Shown: positions 54,245 through 63,619 of the stretch, in pieces
Layout of the letters: every line of letters starts with the position of its first letter
Numbering within the stretch: the first letter of the stretch is position 1
Source of the DNA: Halovenus aranensis
GTDB taxonomy: Archaea; Halobacteriota; Halobacteria; Halobacteriales; Haloarculaceae
DNA: 64,000 bases
NCBI RefSeq assembly: GCF_900100385.1
Contig: NZ_FNFC01000001.1
Location: forward strand, 305,031 to 369,030
Direction of reading: 5' to 3'
Made by a program: the position numbers and the translations under genes
Notes under the pieces: model-generated
What the model saw: the letters and a program-made list of their open reading frames with translations, nothing else
What the model was told of the DNA's origin: nothing
Databases searched by the model: none

Positions 54245-55441
54245 ATGACAGAACACGACGTATCCGAGGACATCGAAGCGCTCGTCGAGGGGACCGACCT
54301 CCCGGTTCGGCTCCGAAACGAGCTGTACAGTACACTCGAAGAACGCGACGTGACGACCGAAGAGGCAGCGGAGGTCATCCAGGCGACGACCGCCGAGTAC
54401 GAGAAATCCCGCGTCGACCCACTCGACCCTGTTGGCACCGTCAGCGCCCAGAGTATCGGCGAACCCGGAACGCAGATGACGATGAACACGTTCCACTATG
54501 CGGGTGTCGCAGAAATCGACGTGACACAGGGGCTGCCACGGCTCATCGAACTGGTCGACGCTCGCAAAGAGCCCGACACCCCGATGATGAACGTCTACCT
54601 CGAAGACGAGTACGCCGAGAACCGCGAGCGTGCCCACGAGGTAGTCTGGAAAATAGAGGCGACGAAAATTCTCCAGCTCGGGGACGTTTCGACGAACGTC
54701 GCCGACATGGTCGTCCAGGTATCGCTCAACGAGGAGACGCTCCGCGAACGCTGGCCAACCGTCGAGGACCCCGTTCAGGTCGCAGAAGAAATCGCCAGCA
54801 CTGTCGAGTCCAAGCTGGGCGTCGAAACGACCCAGCAGGGGCTGGGCATCCAGTTTGGACCCGAGGAGCCGTCCTATCGTGACCTCCTCCAGCTCGTCGA
54901 GGAACTGCGAGAAATCACCTTCAAGGGCATCGAGGACATCTCTCGCGTGGTCATCCGCAAAGAGGAGACCGACCAGGGCGAGCAGTTCGTCCTCTACACC
55001 GAGGGGTCGGCCTTCGGCGATGTACTCGATATCGAGGGCGTCGACGCCAGCCGCACGACCTGTAACAACGTCCACGAGATTTACAAGAATCTCGGTGTCG
55101 AGGCCGCCCGCGAGTCTATCATCAACGAGACGATGGACACACTCGAAGAGCAGGGGCTCGGTGAGGTGAACATTCGCCACCTGATGCTCGTCGCCGATAT
55201 CATGACCAACAACGGCGAAATCGAGTCCATTGGCCGCCACGGCATCTCCGGTTCGAAGGACTCGGTGCTCGCCCGTGCGGCCTTCGAGGTGACGGTCAGT
55301 CACCTGCTCGATGCCGCTATCCACGGCGAAATCGACGAACTCGACGGCGTGACCGAGAACGTCATCGTGGGTAAACCCATCAAGCTCGGAACCGGCGATG
55401 TCGACCTGCGGATGAGCGCAGACGAGCCCCAGGCTGACTGA
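54245..55441 (+). CDS. rpoA2: RNA polymerase subunit A'' (RpoA2)
   Basis: C-terminal part of the largest subunit (398 residues), completing the trigger loop and cleft. Diagnostic stretches are [22 protein letters not shown] (trigger loop), [24 protein letters not shown], and the end [25 protein letters not shown]. The nusA gene begins two bases after its stop. Confidence 0.97.
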   Translation: MTEHDVSEDIEALVEGTDLPVRLRNELYSTLEERDVTTEEAAEVIQATTAEYEKSRVDPLDPVGTVSAQSIGEPGTQMTMNTFHYAGVAEIDVTQGLPRLIELVDARKEPDTPMMNVYLEDEYAENRERAHEVVWKIEATKILQLGDVSTNVADMVVQVSLNEETLRERWPTVEDPVQVAEEIASTVESKLGVETTQQGLGIQFGPEEPSYRDLLQLVEELREITFKGIEDISRVVIRKEETDQGEQFVLYTEGSAFGDVLDIEGVDASRTTCNNVHEIYKNLGVEAARESIINETMDTLEEQGLGEVNIRHLMLVADIMTNNGEIESIGRHGISGSKDSVLARAAFEVTVSHLLDAAIHGEIDELDGVTENVIVGKPIKLGTGDVDLRMSADEPQAD

Positions 55442-55443
55442 GC

Positions 55444-55869
55444 ATGGGGTTTACGCTCTCGGACGACGCACGGCAGTTCGCGGCGCTGTTCGAGGACGTG
55501 ACCGAGGCGACGGTCCGTGACTGTCTCGTCGACGACGACTACGACCGCATCATCTTGCTCATCAAACCCGGCGAGATGGGCAAAGCAATCGGCACCGACG
55601 GCGAACACGTCCGCCGCGCCGAAGAAGAGTTCGGTCGCTCGATAAAGCTCGTCGAGGACGCCGCACATCCCGAAGACTTCGTCGCCAGCGCGCTCGCCCC
55701 GGCAGCAGTCTACAACGTCACTATCAGCGAAAACGACGACCGGGTGGCATACGCCGAGGTGGCACAGGAAGACCACGGCGCAGCCATCGGAACCGACGGC
55801 AAGAACATCGAAGCCGCACGCAAACTCGCCCGCCGCCACCACGATATCGACGACATTCAGTTGACCTGA
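55444..55869 (+). CDS. nusA: NusA-like KH-domain transcription factor
   Basis: A 141-residue archaeal NusA, made only of two KH domains. The GxxG-type loops are KPGEMGKAIGTDGEHVRRAEE and EDHGAAIGTDGKNIEAARKLARR. It lacks the bacterial N- and S1-domains, as is normal in archaea. It ends the polymerase operon here; the usual following genes rps12 and rps7 are absent. Confidence 0.94.
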   Translation: MGFTLSDDARQFAALFEDVTEATVRDCLVDDDYDRIILLIKPGEMGKAIGTDGEHVRRAEEEFGRSIKLVEDAAHPEDFVASALAPAAVYNVTISENDDRVAYAEVAQEDHGAAIGTDGKNIEAARKLARRHHDIDDIQLT

Positions 55870-55947
55870 GCGTCCTGACGTCCAGACGTGTTTCGGTTGA
55901 ATCCCGGCAATCTATTACCCTGTCGCGTGGATAGGTGCTAGTACACG

Positions 55948-57399
55948 ATGACAGAGGCACATCTGAACTACATCGACGGAGAGTGGCAGGAATCGACAGG
56001 CGGCGAGACGTTCACGGTCCACAACCCCGCAGACGTGACCGACACGGTCGGCGAGTTCCAGTACTCCACACAGGCTGACGTTGACGCGGCCGTCGCGGCA
56101 GCGAGCGATGCACAGACCGAGTGGGCCGACCGCCAGGCACCCGAACGCGGCGAGTTCCTTCGACGCGCGGCCGAGGAAATTCGTGCCCGGAGCGACGAAC
56201 TTGCAGAGACGCTCACACGCGAGGAAGGCAAGACGGTCCCAGAGGCCGCAGGCGAGGTAAACCGCGCCGTCGACATCCTCTATTATTTCGCCGAACGCAT
56301 CCGCGACTTCGGCCACGAGAAAAAAGCAGCGAGCGCGCCGGACAAAGAGCTCTCGGTGGTCCGCGAGCCGGTCGGCGTCGCGGGGCTCATCACGGCCTGG
56401 AACTACCCCTTCGTCATCCCGGTCTGGAAAATCGCACCAGCGATTGCGACCGGGAACGCCGTCGTCTTCAAGCCCGCGAGCAACGCACCGAACTGTACCC
56501 GGAAGCTGTTCGAGTGCTTCGACGAGGCGGGGATTCCGGACGGCGTCCTCAACTACGTCACTGGCTCGGGCAGCGCGGTCGGCGATGGTATCATCGGACA
56601 CGATGATATCGATGCCGTCTCCTTTACCGGGAGCAAGAGCGTCGGCTTCTCGGTTTACGAGGGTGCGACCGAGGACATGAAGCGGGTCCAGACCGAAATG
56701 GGCGGCAAAAACCCCCTGATTGTCTCGGACAGCGCCGACATGGACCGGGCGCTCTCGATTGCGCGCTGGGGTGCTTTCGGTGTCACCGGGCAAGCCTGTA
56801 CCGCGACCTCCAGAGCCATCGTCTACGAGGACGTGTACGACGAGTTTGTCGAGGGCATCGTCGAGCGCGCCGAGAACATCGAGGTCGGACACGGGCTCGA
56901 CGGCGCAGACATGGGTCCCCAGGCCTCCGAGGGCGAACTCACGGGAACGCTCGATTACATCGATGTCGGACAGACAGAGGGCGCGACACTCGCGTACGGC
57001 GGCGACGAGCTGACCGGCGGCGTCTACGAGGACGGATATTTCGTCGAGCCGACGGTGTTCACCGACGTCGACCACGAGATGCGGATTGCCCAGGAGGAGA
57101 TATTCGGTCCAGTGCTGGCTGTACTGAAGGTGTCGGGCTACGAGGAGGCCATCGAGGTCGCAAACGGCGTCGATTATGGCCTCTCTGCGAGTATCGCTAC
57201 GGACGACCTCGCCGAGGCAAAGCGCTTTGCCGACGACATCGAGGCCGGCGTCGTCAAAATCAACGAACAGACCTCCGGGACCGAGCTACACGTCCCCTTC
57301 GGCGGCTTCAAGGACTCCTCCAGTAATACCTACCGCGAATCCGGCGACGAGGGACTGCGCTTTTTCACCAGCACGAAGACGGTCTACGAGAACTGGTAA
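55948..57399 (+). CDS. Aldehyde dehydrogenase (2-oxoglutarate semialdehyde dehydrogenase-like)
   Basis: NAD(P)-dependent oxidation of an aldehyde to the acid, 483 residues. The catalytic Cys284 lies in GVTGQACTATSR, the general base Glu250 in QTEMGGKNP, and the cofactor region is in FKPASNAPNCT and FTGSKSVG. The ending INEQTSGTELHVPFGGFKDSS is typical of the KGSADH/YcbD branch, which acts in oxidative pentose or uronate pathways. Exact substrate is an inference. It has its own promoter after nusA and converges with a histidine kinase. Confidence 0.88.
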   Translation: MTEAHLNYIDGEWQESTGGETFTVHNPADVTDTVGEFQYSTQADVDAAVAAASDAQTEWADRQAPERGEFLRRAAEEIRARSDELAETLTREEGKTVPEAAGEVNRAVDILYYFAERIRDFGHEKKAASAPDKELSVVREPVGVAGLITAWNYPFVIPVWKIAPAIATGNAVVFKPASNAPNCTRKLFECFDEAGIPDGVLNYVTGSGSAVGDGIIGHDDIDAVSFTGSKSVGFSVYEGATEDMKRVQTEMGGKNPLIVSDSADMDRALSIARWGAFGVTGQACTATSRAIVYEDVYDEFVEGIVERAENIEVGHGLDGADMGPQASEGELTGTLDYIDVGQTEGATLAYGGDELTGGVYEDGYFVEPTVFTDVDHEMRIAQEEIFGPVLAVLKVSGYEEAIEVANGVDYGLSASIATDDLAEAKRFADDIEAGVVKINEQTSGTELHVPFGGFKDSSSNTYRESGDEGLRFFTSTKTVYENW

Positions 57400-57400
57400 C

Positions 57401-58582
57401 TCAATCGAGGTCGGCGAGCCAGCTCTCCTCGGAGGGTTCGACGGCCCGTTCGACCTCAGTAAACTCGAACCGTGCGCCGCCGTCGTCACTGTCGGTCGCC
57501 CGGACAGTCCAACCGTGTGCGGCTGCCAGCTTCTGGACAATACTGAGGCCGAACCCGGTTCCGTTCGCTCGTGTCGTCACACTCGACTCGAAGATGCTCG
57601 ACTGGAGGTCTCTTGGAATGCCCACACCTGTGTCTTCGACGTAGAATCCACCTTCGATTGTCCCGACCCGGACCGTCAGTTTCTCGTCCTGTGGCCTCGG
57701 TGTCGTGGCGGATGAGTCGGTCTCTGTCGCGGTACTGTCTTTGTTGCCGTGTTCGACGGCGTTTCGAAACAGATTCTCGAAGACGTGTTCGAGCGCGCTC
57801 CGGTCAGCCATAACTGTCGTGCTGTCGAGGACTTGGAGCGTCGCCGGTCCGGTTTCGACGTTCCCCCAGCAGTACTTCGCCACCTCTTCGACCGATGTCG
57901 CAGTGAGGTCACCGATTGCGTTGCCCTCACGGGCCATCGTCAACACGTCGTCGACGATTCGCTCCATCCGCGAGAGCGACTCTGATACGTCCGCGAGTGT
58001 CTGTGCAGTGTCGTCTGCTGCGGTCGTCTTCGCACGCTCTACTTCGAGCGTGGCGACGTTCAGTGGATTTCGGAGGTCGTGTGAGACGATAGCCGCAAAC
58101 TCGTCGAGTTCTTCGGTTTGGCGCTTGAACTTGTTCCGTTCTTCGCGTAGTTTCGCCTCGTAACGACGGTTCCGGGCGTCGAGCCAGCCGAGAACGAGCC
58201 CGACGAACCCCCCGACGCTCATGCTGTTGACGGTCACGAAGGGGGCGTGTGCCAGCGAGTCACCGCGTATGAACTCGTGGGTGACTGTCCAGGTGACGAG
58301 TAGCCCGAACGTTATCATCCCGGCGAAGACGCCGGCGCCGATGCGGAGCATCTCGGGGCCGTCGAAGTCGGCCGTCCAGAGCAACAGTCCGGTAACGACC
58401 AGCGCGATGCTAACTACCACCGGTGTGAACACGTAGGCCGCCTCGACGGCACCGAACTGCGTCTGGGCGGCGTGTGACAGTGCGAACCACGAGGTGGCAA
58501 GCCCGGTGCCGACGACCAGAGCGAGCCCGAGATATCCCTGCTGTGTCGGTGTCCCGGGTGCTCGGAACTCTCTTTTTGTCAC
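57401..58582 (-). CDS. Membrane-bound histidine kinase
   Basis: A 393-residue sensor kinase. Four predicted transmembrane helices (about 16-36, 47-70, 82-100 and 115-134) without a large outer domain are followed by a coiled linker and a DHp helix with H168 (AAIVSHDLRNPLN). The HATPase domain (about 230-385) has the N-box LFRNAVEHGN, DTGVGIPRD and TGFGLSIVQKLAAAHG, and it ends EVERAVEPSEESW. It lacks PAS domains, so it may sense membrane state or a small ligand directly. The start is GTG at 58582. No response regulator is nearby. Confidence 0.88.
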   Translation of the reverse strand: MTKREFRAPGTPTQQGYLGLALVVGTGLATSWFALSHAAQTQFGAVEAAYVFTPVVVSIALVVTGLLLWTADFDGPEMLRIGAGVFAGMITFGLLVTWTVTHEFIRGDSLAHAPFVTVNSMSVGGFVGLVLGWLDARNRRYEAKLREERNKFKRQTEELDEFAAIVSHDLRNPLNVATLEVERAKTTAADDTAQTLADVSESLSRMERIVDDVLTMAREGNAIGDLTATSVEEVAKYCWGNVETGPATLQVLDSTTVMADRSALEHVFENLFRNAVEHGNKDSTATETDSSATTPRPQDEKLTVRVGTIEGGFYVEDTGVGIPRDLQSSIFESSVTTRANGTGFGLSIVQKLAAAHGWTVRATDSDDGGARFEFTEVERAVEPSEESWLADLD

Positions 58583-58614
58583 GGCAGTCGTTATCTTCGA
58601 TTCCGGGTCGACGG

Positions 58615-58624
58615 GTAAATATCC
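58615..58624 (-). promoter_or_regulatory. TATA box of the membrane histidine kinase
   Basis: GGATATTTAC on the minus strand lies 33-42 bases before the GTG start. Confidence 0.45.
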
Positions 58625-58660
58625 GCGGTTTCTCCGGGTTCGCTGGCCCAGACCGACGAA

Positions 58661-58667
58661 CTAAAAC
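58661..58667 (+). promoter_or_regulatory. TATA box of the UDP-sugar dehydrogenase
   Basis: CTAAAAC lies 24-30 bases before ATG 58691, giving a leaderless transcript. Confidence 0.5.
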
Positions 58668-58690
58668 CACGCAGAGCCGTTCAGGCGAGT

Positions 58691-59956
58691 ATGACAACGC
58701 AAGTCGGGGTTATCGGACTCGGCTACGTCGGACTACCACTCTCGCTTGCGATGGCAGATGCGGGATTCGACGTAACTGGTGTCGATGTCGACGCCGAGAC
58801 AGTCGACCAGTTGCGGCGTGGAAACTCGACAGTCAACGATATCGACGACGAGTCGCTTGCGCGAGCACTCGGCGACGGCTTGCAGTTTACCACCGAGTAC
58901 GAGGCCCTCTCGTCCGTCGATGCGGTCTCTATCTGCGTCCCAACCCCACTTCGAAAAACTGATTCGCCTGACCTCTCGTTTGTCGTCGATGCGGCCGAAC
59001 GCCTCGCACCGGTGTTACCGACAGGCTGTACGGTCGTCCTCGAATCGACGGTGTATCCGGGCGCGACGCGTGAAGTCGTTGGGACGACGCTCGCGGACAA
59101 CGGCGTTACCGTTGGCGAGGACATCTACCTGGCGTTCTCGCCGGAGCGAATCGACCCCGGAAACGAGGAGTACGGGCCGACAGAGATTCCGAAAGTTCTC
59201 GGTGGCGTTACCGACGACTGCGGCGACCACGCACAGGCTGTCTACGAGCAGGTGTTCGACGAGGTGGTCCGGGTCAACTCCGCGACCGAAGCAGAGCTCG
59301 TCAAACTGCTCGAAAACACGTTCCGCGCGGTCAACATCGGTCTGATAAACGAACTCGCACAGGTCGCCCACGAGCTCGACGTGGACATCTGGTCGGTCAT
59401 CGACGCGGCGGCCACCAAACCGTTCGGCTTCATGTCCTTCTACCCCGGTCCGGGGCTGGGTGGACACTGCATCCCGATTGACCCGTTCTATCTGTCCTGG
59501 AAAGCGGACCAGCAGGGTATCGACACGCGCTTTATCGACCTCGCAGACACAGTCAACCGCGAGATGCCGACCCACGTCGTCCAGCGCGTCGTCGAACAGT
59601 TGAACGAGCGCGGCACCGCACTTTCGAACGCGGAGGTACTGGTGTTGGGTGTCGCCTACAAGCCCGACGTCTCGGATACGCGGGAGTCGCCTGCCCTCGA
59701 TATTATCTCGAAACTCGAGGACTGGCATGCCGACATCACCTACCACGACCCTTACGTCCCCGAGTTCGACGTACTCGGCGAGACCTACGAGTCGGTCCCA
59801 CTGACAGAAAAGCGGCTGTCCGAGACCGACTGTGTCGTCCTCGTCACCGACCATACGGAACTCGATCTCGATACCGTCGTCGAGCACGCCGACTTCGTCT
59901 TCGATACGCGTAACGCGACCCAGGAGTTCGACGAGGACCACGTCATCCAGCTATAA
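58691..59956 (+). CDS. UDP-sugar 6-dehydrogenase (UDP-GlcNAc/ManNAc type)
   Basis: Two-step NAD-dependent oxidation of a nucleotide sugar to a uronic acid, 421 residues. The NAD motif is GLGYVG (9-14), the substrate-binding CVPTPLRK lies at 82-89, K206 in ELVKLLENTFRAVNI is a structural/catalytic lysine, and the catalytic C260 lies in GGHCIPIDPFYLSW. The VPTPL form is closer to UDP-N-acetylhexosamine dehydrogenases (WbpA, WecC) than to UDP-glucose dehydrogenase. It starts a surface polysaccharide or glycosylation cluster, followed by an SDR epimerase 52 bases later. Confidence 0.9.
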   Translation: MTTQVGVIGLGYVGLPLSLAMADAGFDVTGVDVDAETVDQLRRGNSTVNDIDDESLARALGDGLQFTTEYEALSSVDAVSICVPTPLRKTDSPDLSFVVDAAERLAPVLPTGCTVVLESTVYPGATREVVGTTLADNGVTVGEDIYLAFSPERIDPGNEEYGPTEIPKVLGGVTDDCGDHAQAVYEQVFDEVVRVNSATEAELVKLLENTFRAVNIGLINELAQVAHELDVDIWSVIDAAATKPFGFMSFYPGPGLGGHCIPIDPFYLSWKADQQGIDTRFIDLADTVNREMPTHVVQRVVEQLNERGTALSNAEVLVLGVAYKPDVSDTRESPALDIISKLEDWHADITYHDPYVPEFDVLGETYESVPLTEKRLSETDCVVLVTDHTELDLDTVVEHADFVFDTRNATQEFDEDHVIQL

Positions 59957-60008
59957 CAACCAGCCAAAGCCGATACATTCAACCCTGCGTCGGTGTACAT
60001 CCTCTCGT

Positions 60009-60932
60009 ATGCCGACTGCGCTCATCACTGGTATGGCCGGTTTCATCGGCTCCTCGCTCGCCGACGCACTGCTCAACCGCGGCTACGAGGTTCGCGGTAT
60101 CGACAACTTCGCGACGGGCCGCCGGTCGAACATCGATGCACTCGACGATGGCGTCTCCTTTACCGAGGGGGACGTTCGTGACGCGGACCTCCTCGCCGAG
60201 TTGCTTGACGGCGTCGACTACGTGTTTCACCAGGCGGCTGTCCCGTCGGTACCTCGCAGTGTCGACGACCCTGTCACCTCGACCGACGCCAACTGCACCG
60301 GGACCGCAACGCTGCTCGACGCGGCCCGGGATACCGGCGTCGACACCGTCGTCGTCGCCTCCTCGTCGTCGGTGTACGGCTCGACGACCGACCTCCCGAA
60401 GGTCGAGTCGATGGAGGCCAGTCCCGAGTCACCGTATGCGCTCTCGAAGTACTACACGGAGCAACTCGCGATGCAGGCGAGTGACCTCTATGACTTCGAT
60501 ACCGTGGCACTGCGGTATTTCAACGTCTTCGGGCCACGCCAGGACCCTGCCGGCGAGTACGCGGCGGTCATTCCGAAGTTCATCAACCTCATGCTCGACG
60601 GCGAGCGACCGGTCATCTACGGTGACGGCGAGCAGTCTCGTGATTTCACGTATATCGACAACGTGATTCAGGCGAACGTCCTCGCAGCCGAGGAAGACGT
60701 GACCGGCGACGTATTCAACGCTGCCTGTGGCGGCCGTGCGACCGTCAACGAACTGGTCGAGGCATTGAACGCGCTACTCGAAACCGATATCGACCCGATT
60801 TACGACGACCCGCGTCCCGGTGACGTCCGGCACTCACACGCGGACATCTCCAAGGCCGAGGAGTTGCTCGGCTACGAGCCCGAAGTCGGATTCGAAGAAG
60901 GGCTAGAGCGGACTGTCGAGTGGTTCCGGTGA
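60009..60932 (+). CDS. NAD-dependent UDP-sugar epimerase (GalE/WbpP-like SDR)
   Basis: A 307-residue extended SDR. The cofactor motif G-x-x-G-x-x-G is GMAGFIG, the Ser is in ASSSSVYG and the catalytic pair is YALSKYY (Tyr-x-x-x-Lys). YFNVFGPRQDP is the usual UDP-sugar-binding strand. C-4 epimerisation of UDP-glucose or UDP-N-acetylglucosamine is likely, although dehydration or decarboxylation cannot be excluded. ATG at 60009 gives the GxxGxxG at the right distance; the longer frame is rejected. Confidence 0.85.
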   Translation: MPTALITGMAGFIGSSLADALLNRGYEVRGIDNFATGRRSNIDALDDGVSFTEGDVRDADLLAELLDGVDYVFHQAAVPSVPRSVDDPVTSTDANCTGTATLLDAARDTGVDTVVVASSSSVYGSTTDLPKVESMEASPESPYALSKYYTEQLAMQASDLYDFDTVALRYFNVFGPRQDPAGEYAAVIPKFINLMLDGERPVIYGDGEQSRDFTYIDNVIQANVLAAEEDVTGDVFNAACGGRATVNELVEALNALLETDIDPIYDDPRPGDVRHSHADISKAEELLGYEPEVGFEEGLERTVEWFR

Positions 60933-60974
60933 GTGGCCATGGCGACGCGGCCGGTCTGACCGCACGCCCGTGTT

Positions 60975-60998
60975 GTCACCAATCGGAACATTGGTAAC
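60975..60998. promoter_or_regulatory. Inverted repeat between epimerase and glycosyltransferase
   Basis: GTCACCAAT and ATTGGTAAC are inverse copies with one mismatch around a six-base centre, 74-97 bases before the glycosyltransferase ATG. It may be an operator or a weak terminator hairpin after the epimerase gene. Confidence 0.3.
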
Positions 60999-61071
60999 CA
61001 TCGCCCGAAAACTCCGGGTGAGCGAACCATGCGGACAAGTATCTCTCTGGCGATGACGGACACGATATAAC

Positions 61072-62109
61072 ATGAGGACAGATGCCGATATTCGGGTTCT
61101 CTGGCTCCGGCCGACCGTCGGAACACATATCAGTACCCGTCGAGAGCGCATCCAAGAGGGACTAATCGACCGCGGCGTGTCGGTCGACATTGTAAACGCC
61201 AGCGGCACGGACGCAGCCGAGGCGATACGAACGGCCCTGACCGGTGACTACGACCTCGTCGTCGGCACCGTTCGAGTCGGGGTCTATTACGGGCATCTTC
61301 TCTCACGACTCGAGGGTGTCCCGTTCGTCGCCGAAGTTACCGAGCCGATAGATCGCGTCGAGGCCGACCTCCCACGGCCCGTCTTCCGCTTTTTCAGGTG
61401 GTACGAGTGGAAGGTACTCGCACGCGCAGATGCCTGTTTCTTCGTCGAACAACGCGTGCTCAACCGAGCGCGCCAGCGTGGAATTGACGGCTACCTCGCG
61501 CGTAATTCCGTCTGGTACGAGCGGTTCGCCGACCCCGACCCGGCCGTCGTCGACCGGGCCAGCGAACAACTGGCGTCGATTAGCATGGACGTCTCTGCCC
61601 CGCTGGCCATCTACATTGGCGGGTTCACGAAACAACAGCACATTCCCGAGATACTCGATGCGGCACGGCAGTGTCCACGTTGGGAGTTCCTCTTCCTCGG
61701 CGAGGAGGGAGAGCATGCTGACTTGGTTGAGCAGGCGGCATCCTCGGAGAGTAACATCCACTATGGCGGTGTGGTTCCTCACGAGGACGTCGCCGGCTAC
61801 CTCTCGTTTGCCGACGTCGGCTTCTCGTTGACGCACGGCGAACGACCCCTCAAACTGCTCGAATACGGCGCTGCAGGGCTTTCCGTACTGGGAATCCCCG
61901 GGAAGCGCCAGGAATTTTTCTCCGACGAGGAGATTCACTTCATCGAGCCGACGCCGGAGGCGATTGCCGACGCCCTCGATACGCTTCGGTCCGAACCCGA
62001 GTCTATTCCCGCGGACGGGAGTGCGTTACAGCGGACAGCGAAAGAGAACTCCTGGGATAGTATCGCCCAACAGTACTACGACGTCTTTCGTGAACTGCTC
62101 GACCGATAG
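61072..62109 (+). CDS. Glycosyltransferase (GT4-like, GT-B fold)
   Basis: Transfers a sugar from a nucleotide sugar to a polysaccharide or glycan, 345 residues. The C-terminal half carries GGFTKQQHIPEIL, FLFLGEEGE, IHYGGVVPHEDVAGYL and, near the end, RPLKLLEYGAAGLSVLGI, the donor-binding E-x7-E-type region. The N-terminal half is a shortened acceptor domain (LWLRPTVGTHISTRRERIQEGL). It converges with the LpxD-like gene 27 bases later. Family placement is by pattern only. Confidence 0.78.
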   Translation: MRTDADIRVLWLRPTVGTHISTRRERIQEGLIDRGVSVDIVNASGTDAAEAIRTALTGDYDLVVGTVRVGVYYGHLLSRLEGVPFVAEVTEPIDRVEADLPRPVFRFFRWYEWKVLARADACFFVEQRVLNRARQRGIDGYLARNSVWYERFADPDPAVVDRASEQLASISMDVSAPLAIYIGGFTKQQHIPEILDAARQCPRWEFLFLGEEGEHADLVEQAASSESNIHYGGVVPHEDVAGYLSFADVGFSLTHGERPLKLLEYGAAGLSVLGIPGKRQEFFSDEEIHFIEPTPEAIADALDTLRSEPESIPADGSALQRTAKENSWDSIAQQYYDVFRELLDR

Positions 62110-62136
62110 GCTCCAGTACCGCCGTCCTCGATTCTC

Positions 62137-63084
62137 TCACTCGGGCGTCGGCAACGGAATCCCTCCGTGGGAGGCGTTTACGGGTTTCGCCGGTACGCCG
62201 ACGACTATCGCTCCGTCCTCGACGTCCTCGGTCACGACCGCTCCCAGCCCGACCAGCGCCCGCTCCCCGACGACCGTATGTTGCTTTATCGACACGCCGG
62301 GCGAGATCCAGCAGCACTGTTTCAGGGTGACACTGCCGGAGACGATACTCTGTGGATTGACGACACACTGGCGGCCAATCTCCACGTTGTGACCGACCTG
62401 TACCTGTCCGTTGATTCTCGCGTCCTCCCGAATCACCGTCGACTCCAGCGTTGCCCGCATAACGGTCGTGTTCGGCCCGATGACGACACCGTCCTCGATT
62501 GTTACCGTTCCCATCTGTGGGAACGGCTCGATATCCCCCTGCTCGTTGATATCGAACGAGAACCCGTCGCCGCCGATGACGGCGCCCGGGTAGATCTTCA
62601 CGTTCTCCCGGATACGCGTTCCGTGATAGATTCTGGCGTTGGCGCCGACGTGGGTCCCGTCTCCGACGGTCACGTCGTCGTCGATGACCGCGTTCGGCCC
62701 GACGTACACGTCCTCCCCGATGTCACACCCCTCCGCTATCTTCGCGCTGTCGTCGACTCCCGTCGGTGCTGGTCGTCCGAACAACGCCTTTACGCACCGA
62801 CCGAACTCTAGTTTCGGGCGGGCCACGAGTACGAACGATTTGTCGTCGATTTCCTCACACGCCTCTCGGTTCTCAAAGAAGGTGACGACGAGTCCTGATT
62901 CGGTTTCGTCCAGGAGTTCGCGCGCTTGGGATCCTGTTTTCGAACAGAACGTCAGGTCACCTTTCGAAGCCGTATAAATCGAGTCGACGTTATCGATAGT
63001 GACGTCAGTTTCGGACGAAATAACGTCGAAGTCCGATTCGATGACCCCTGTAACATCCGCTATCGAGTAGGCCCGACCGCTCAT
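62137..63084 (-). CDS. LpxD-like UDP-sugar N-acyltransferase
   Basis: A 315-residue protein with the two-domain layout of LpxD. The N-terminal uridine-binding domain (1-105) holds the segment YTASKGDLTFCSK. The left-handed beta-helix (about 110-300) holds the catalytic-type His232 (VQVGHNVEIG) and His269 (SIKQHTVVG), and GGDGFSFDINEQGDIEPF as in LpxD. In bacteria LpxD adds a 3-hydroxyacyl chain to UDP-glucosamine for lipid A; archaea lack lipid A, so the substrate must differ, probably an amino sugar made in this cluster. It follows the WbpD-like gene by one base. Confidence 0.85.
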   Translation of the reverse strand: MSGRAYSIADVTGVIESDFDVISSETDVTIDNVDSIYTASKGDLTFCSKTGSQARELLDETESGLVVTFFENREACEEIDDKSFVLVARPKLEFGRCVKALFGRPAPTGVDDSAKIAEGCDIGEDVYVGPNAVIDDDVTVGDGTHVGANARIYHGTRIRENVKIYPGAVIGGDGFSFDINEQGDIEPFPQMGTVTIEDGVVIGPNTTVMRATLESTVIREDARINGQVQVGHNVEIGRQCVVNPQSIVSGSVTLKQCCWISPGVSIKQHTVVGERALVGLGAVVTEDVEDGAIVVGVPAKPVNASHGGIPLPTPE

Positions 63085-63085
63085 G

Positions 63086-63583
63086 TCACATCTTCTCGAC
63101 GGGGGTACCGACGTAGACGCCCTCTTCAGTGATATCCTTGGTAACCAGCGAGCACGAACCGACCGTCACTTCGGGAACGATTTCGATTCCGGCACCCAGG
63201 ACGGTCTGGGTCCCGATGAAGCAGTTCTCGCCGACCGTCGCTCCGCCGACTGGATTCCGGTTGTGGTTCAGGTTGTTCGTCATCACCTGCGGGCAGATGT
63301 AACACCCGTCCCTGATGTCACACCCGCGAGCGATTATCGAACCGTACCGCAGGGTGACGTCGTCGCCGATTTCGTTCTCCCCCGAGGACCGGACGTTGCT
63401 GTCGATGTAACAGCCGTCACCGATTGTCGTGTCCGGCCGGAGCTCGACGTGACTCCGTATCTGGACGTCGTCGCCGACCTCACACCCCGGGTGGATAACG
63501 TTGAAATGTCCGATCTCGAAGTTCTCCCCGTGTTCGAAATCTTCTGCGATAACGTTTGTCCCGACTTGTTTCATTTCCACCAT
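63086..63583 (-). CDS. WbpD-like hexapeptide N-acetyltransferase
   Basis: A 165-residue left-handed beta-helix protein. Hexapeptide turns run from about 15 to 150 (GHFNVIHPGCEVGDDVQI onwards), with the asparagine/histidine loop MTNNLNHNRNP that usually forms the active site between subunits, and the closing VTKDITEEGVYVGTPVEKM. This resembles WbpD/PglD-type enzymes that acetylate an amino group on a UDP-sugar, a step between an aminotransferase and an epimerase in the UDP-diacetamido-uronate route. It is the first gene of the pair with the LpxD-like gene. A TATA box lies 28-36 bases upstream. Confidence 0.82.
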   Translation of the reverse strand: MVEMKQVGTNVIAEDFEHGENFEIGHFNVIHPGCEVGDDVQIRSHVELRPDTTIGDGCYIDSNVRSSGENEIGDDVTLRYGSIIARGCDIRDGCYICPQVMTNNLNHNRNPVGGATVGENCFIGTQTVLGAGIEIVPEVTVGSCSLVTKDITEEGVYVGTPVEKM

Positions 63584-63610
63584 TTATCTCTCGTTTCTTA
63601 CCTGCTCTCG

Positions 63611-63619
63611 CATATATAT
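63611..63619 (-). promoter_or_regulatory. TATA box of the acetyltransferase pair
   Basis: ATATATATG on the minus strand lies 28-36 bases before ATG 63583. It is only about 70 bases from the left end of the insertion element. Confidence 0.5.

Noticed and set aside
53555..55324. 589-codon minus-strand frame across rpoA1 and rpoA2
   Set aside because: Shadow of essential genes on the other strand, with no recognisable domain.
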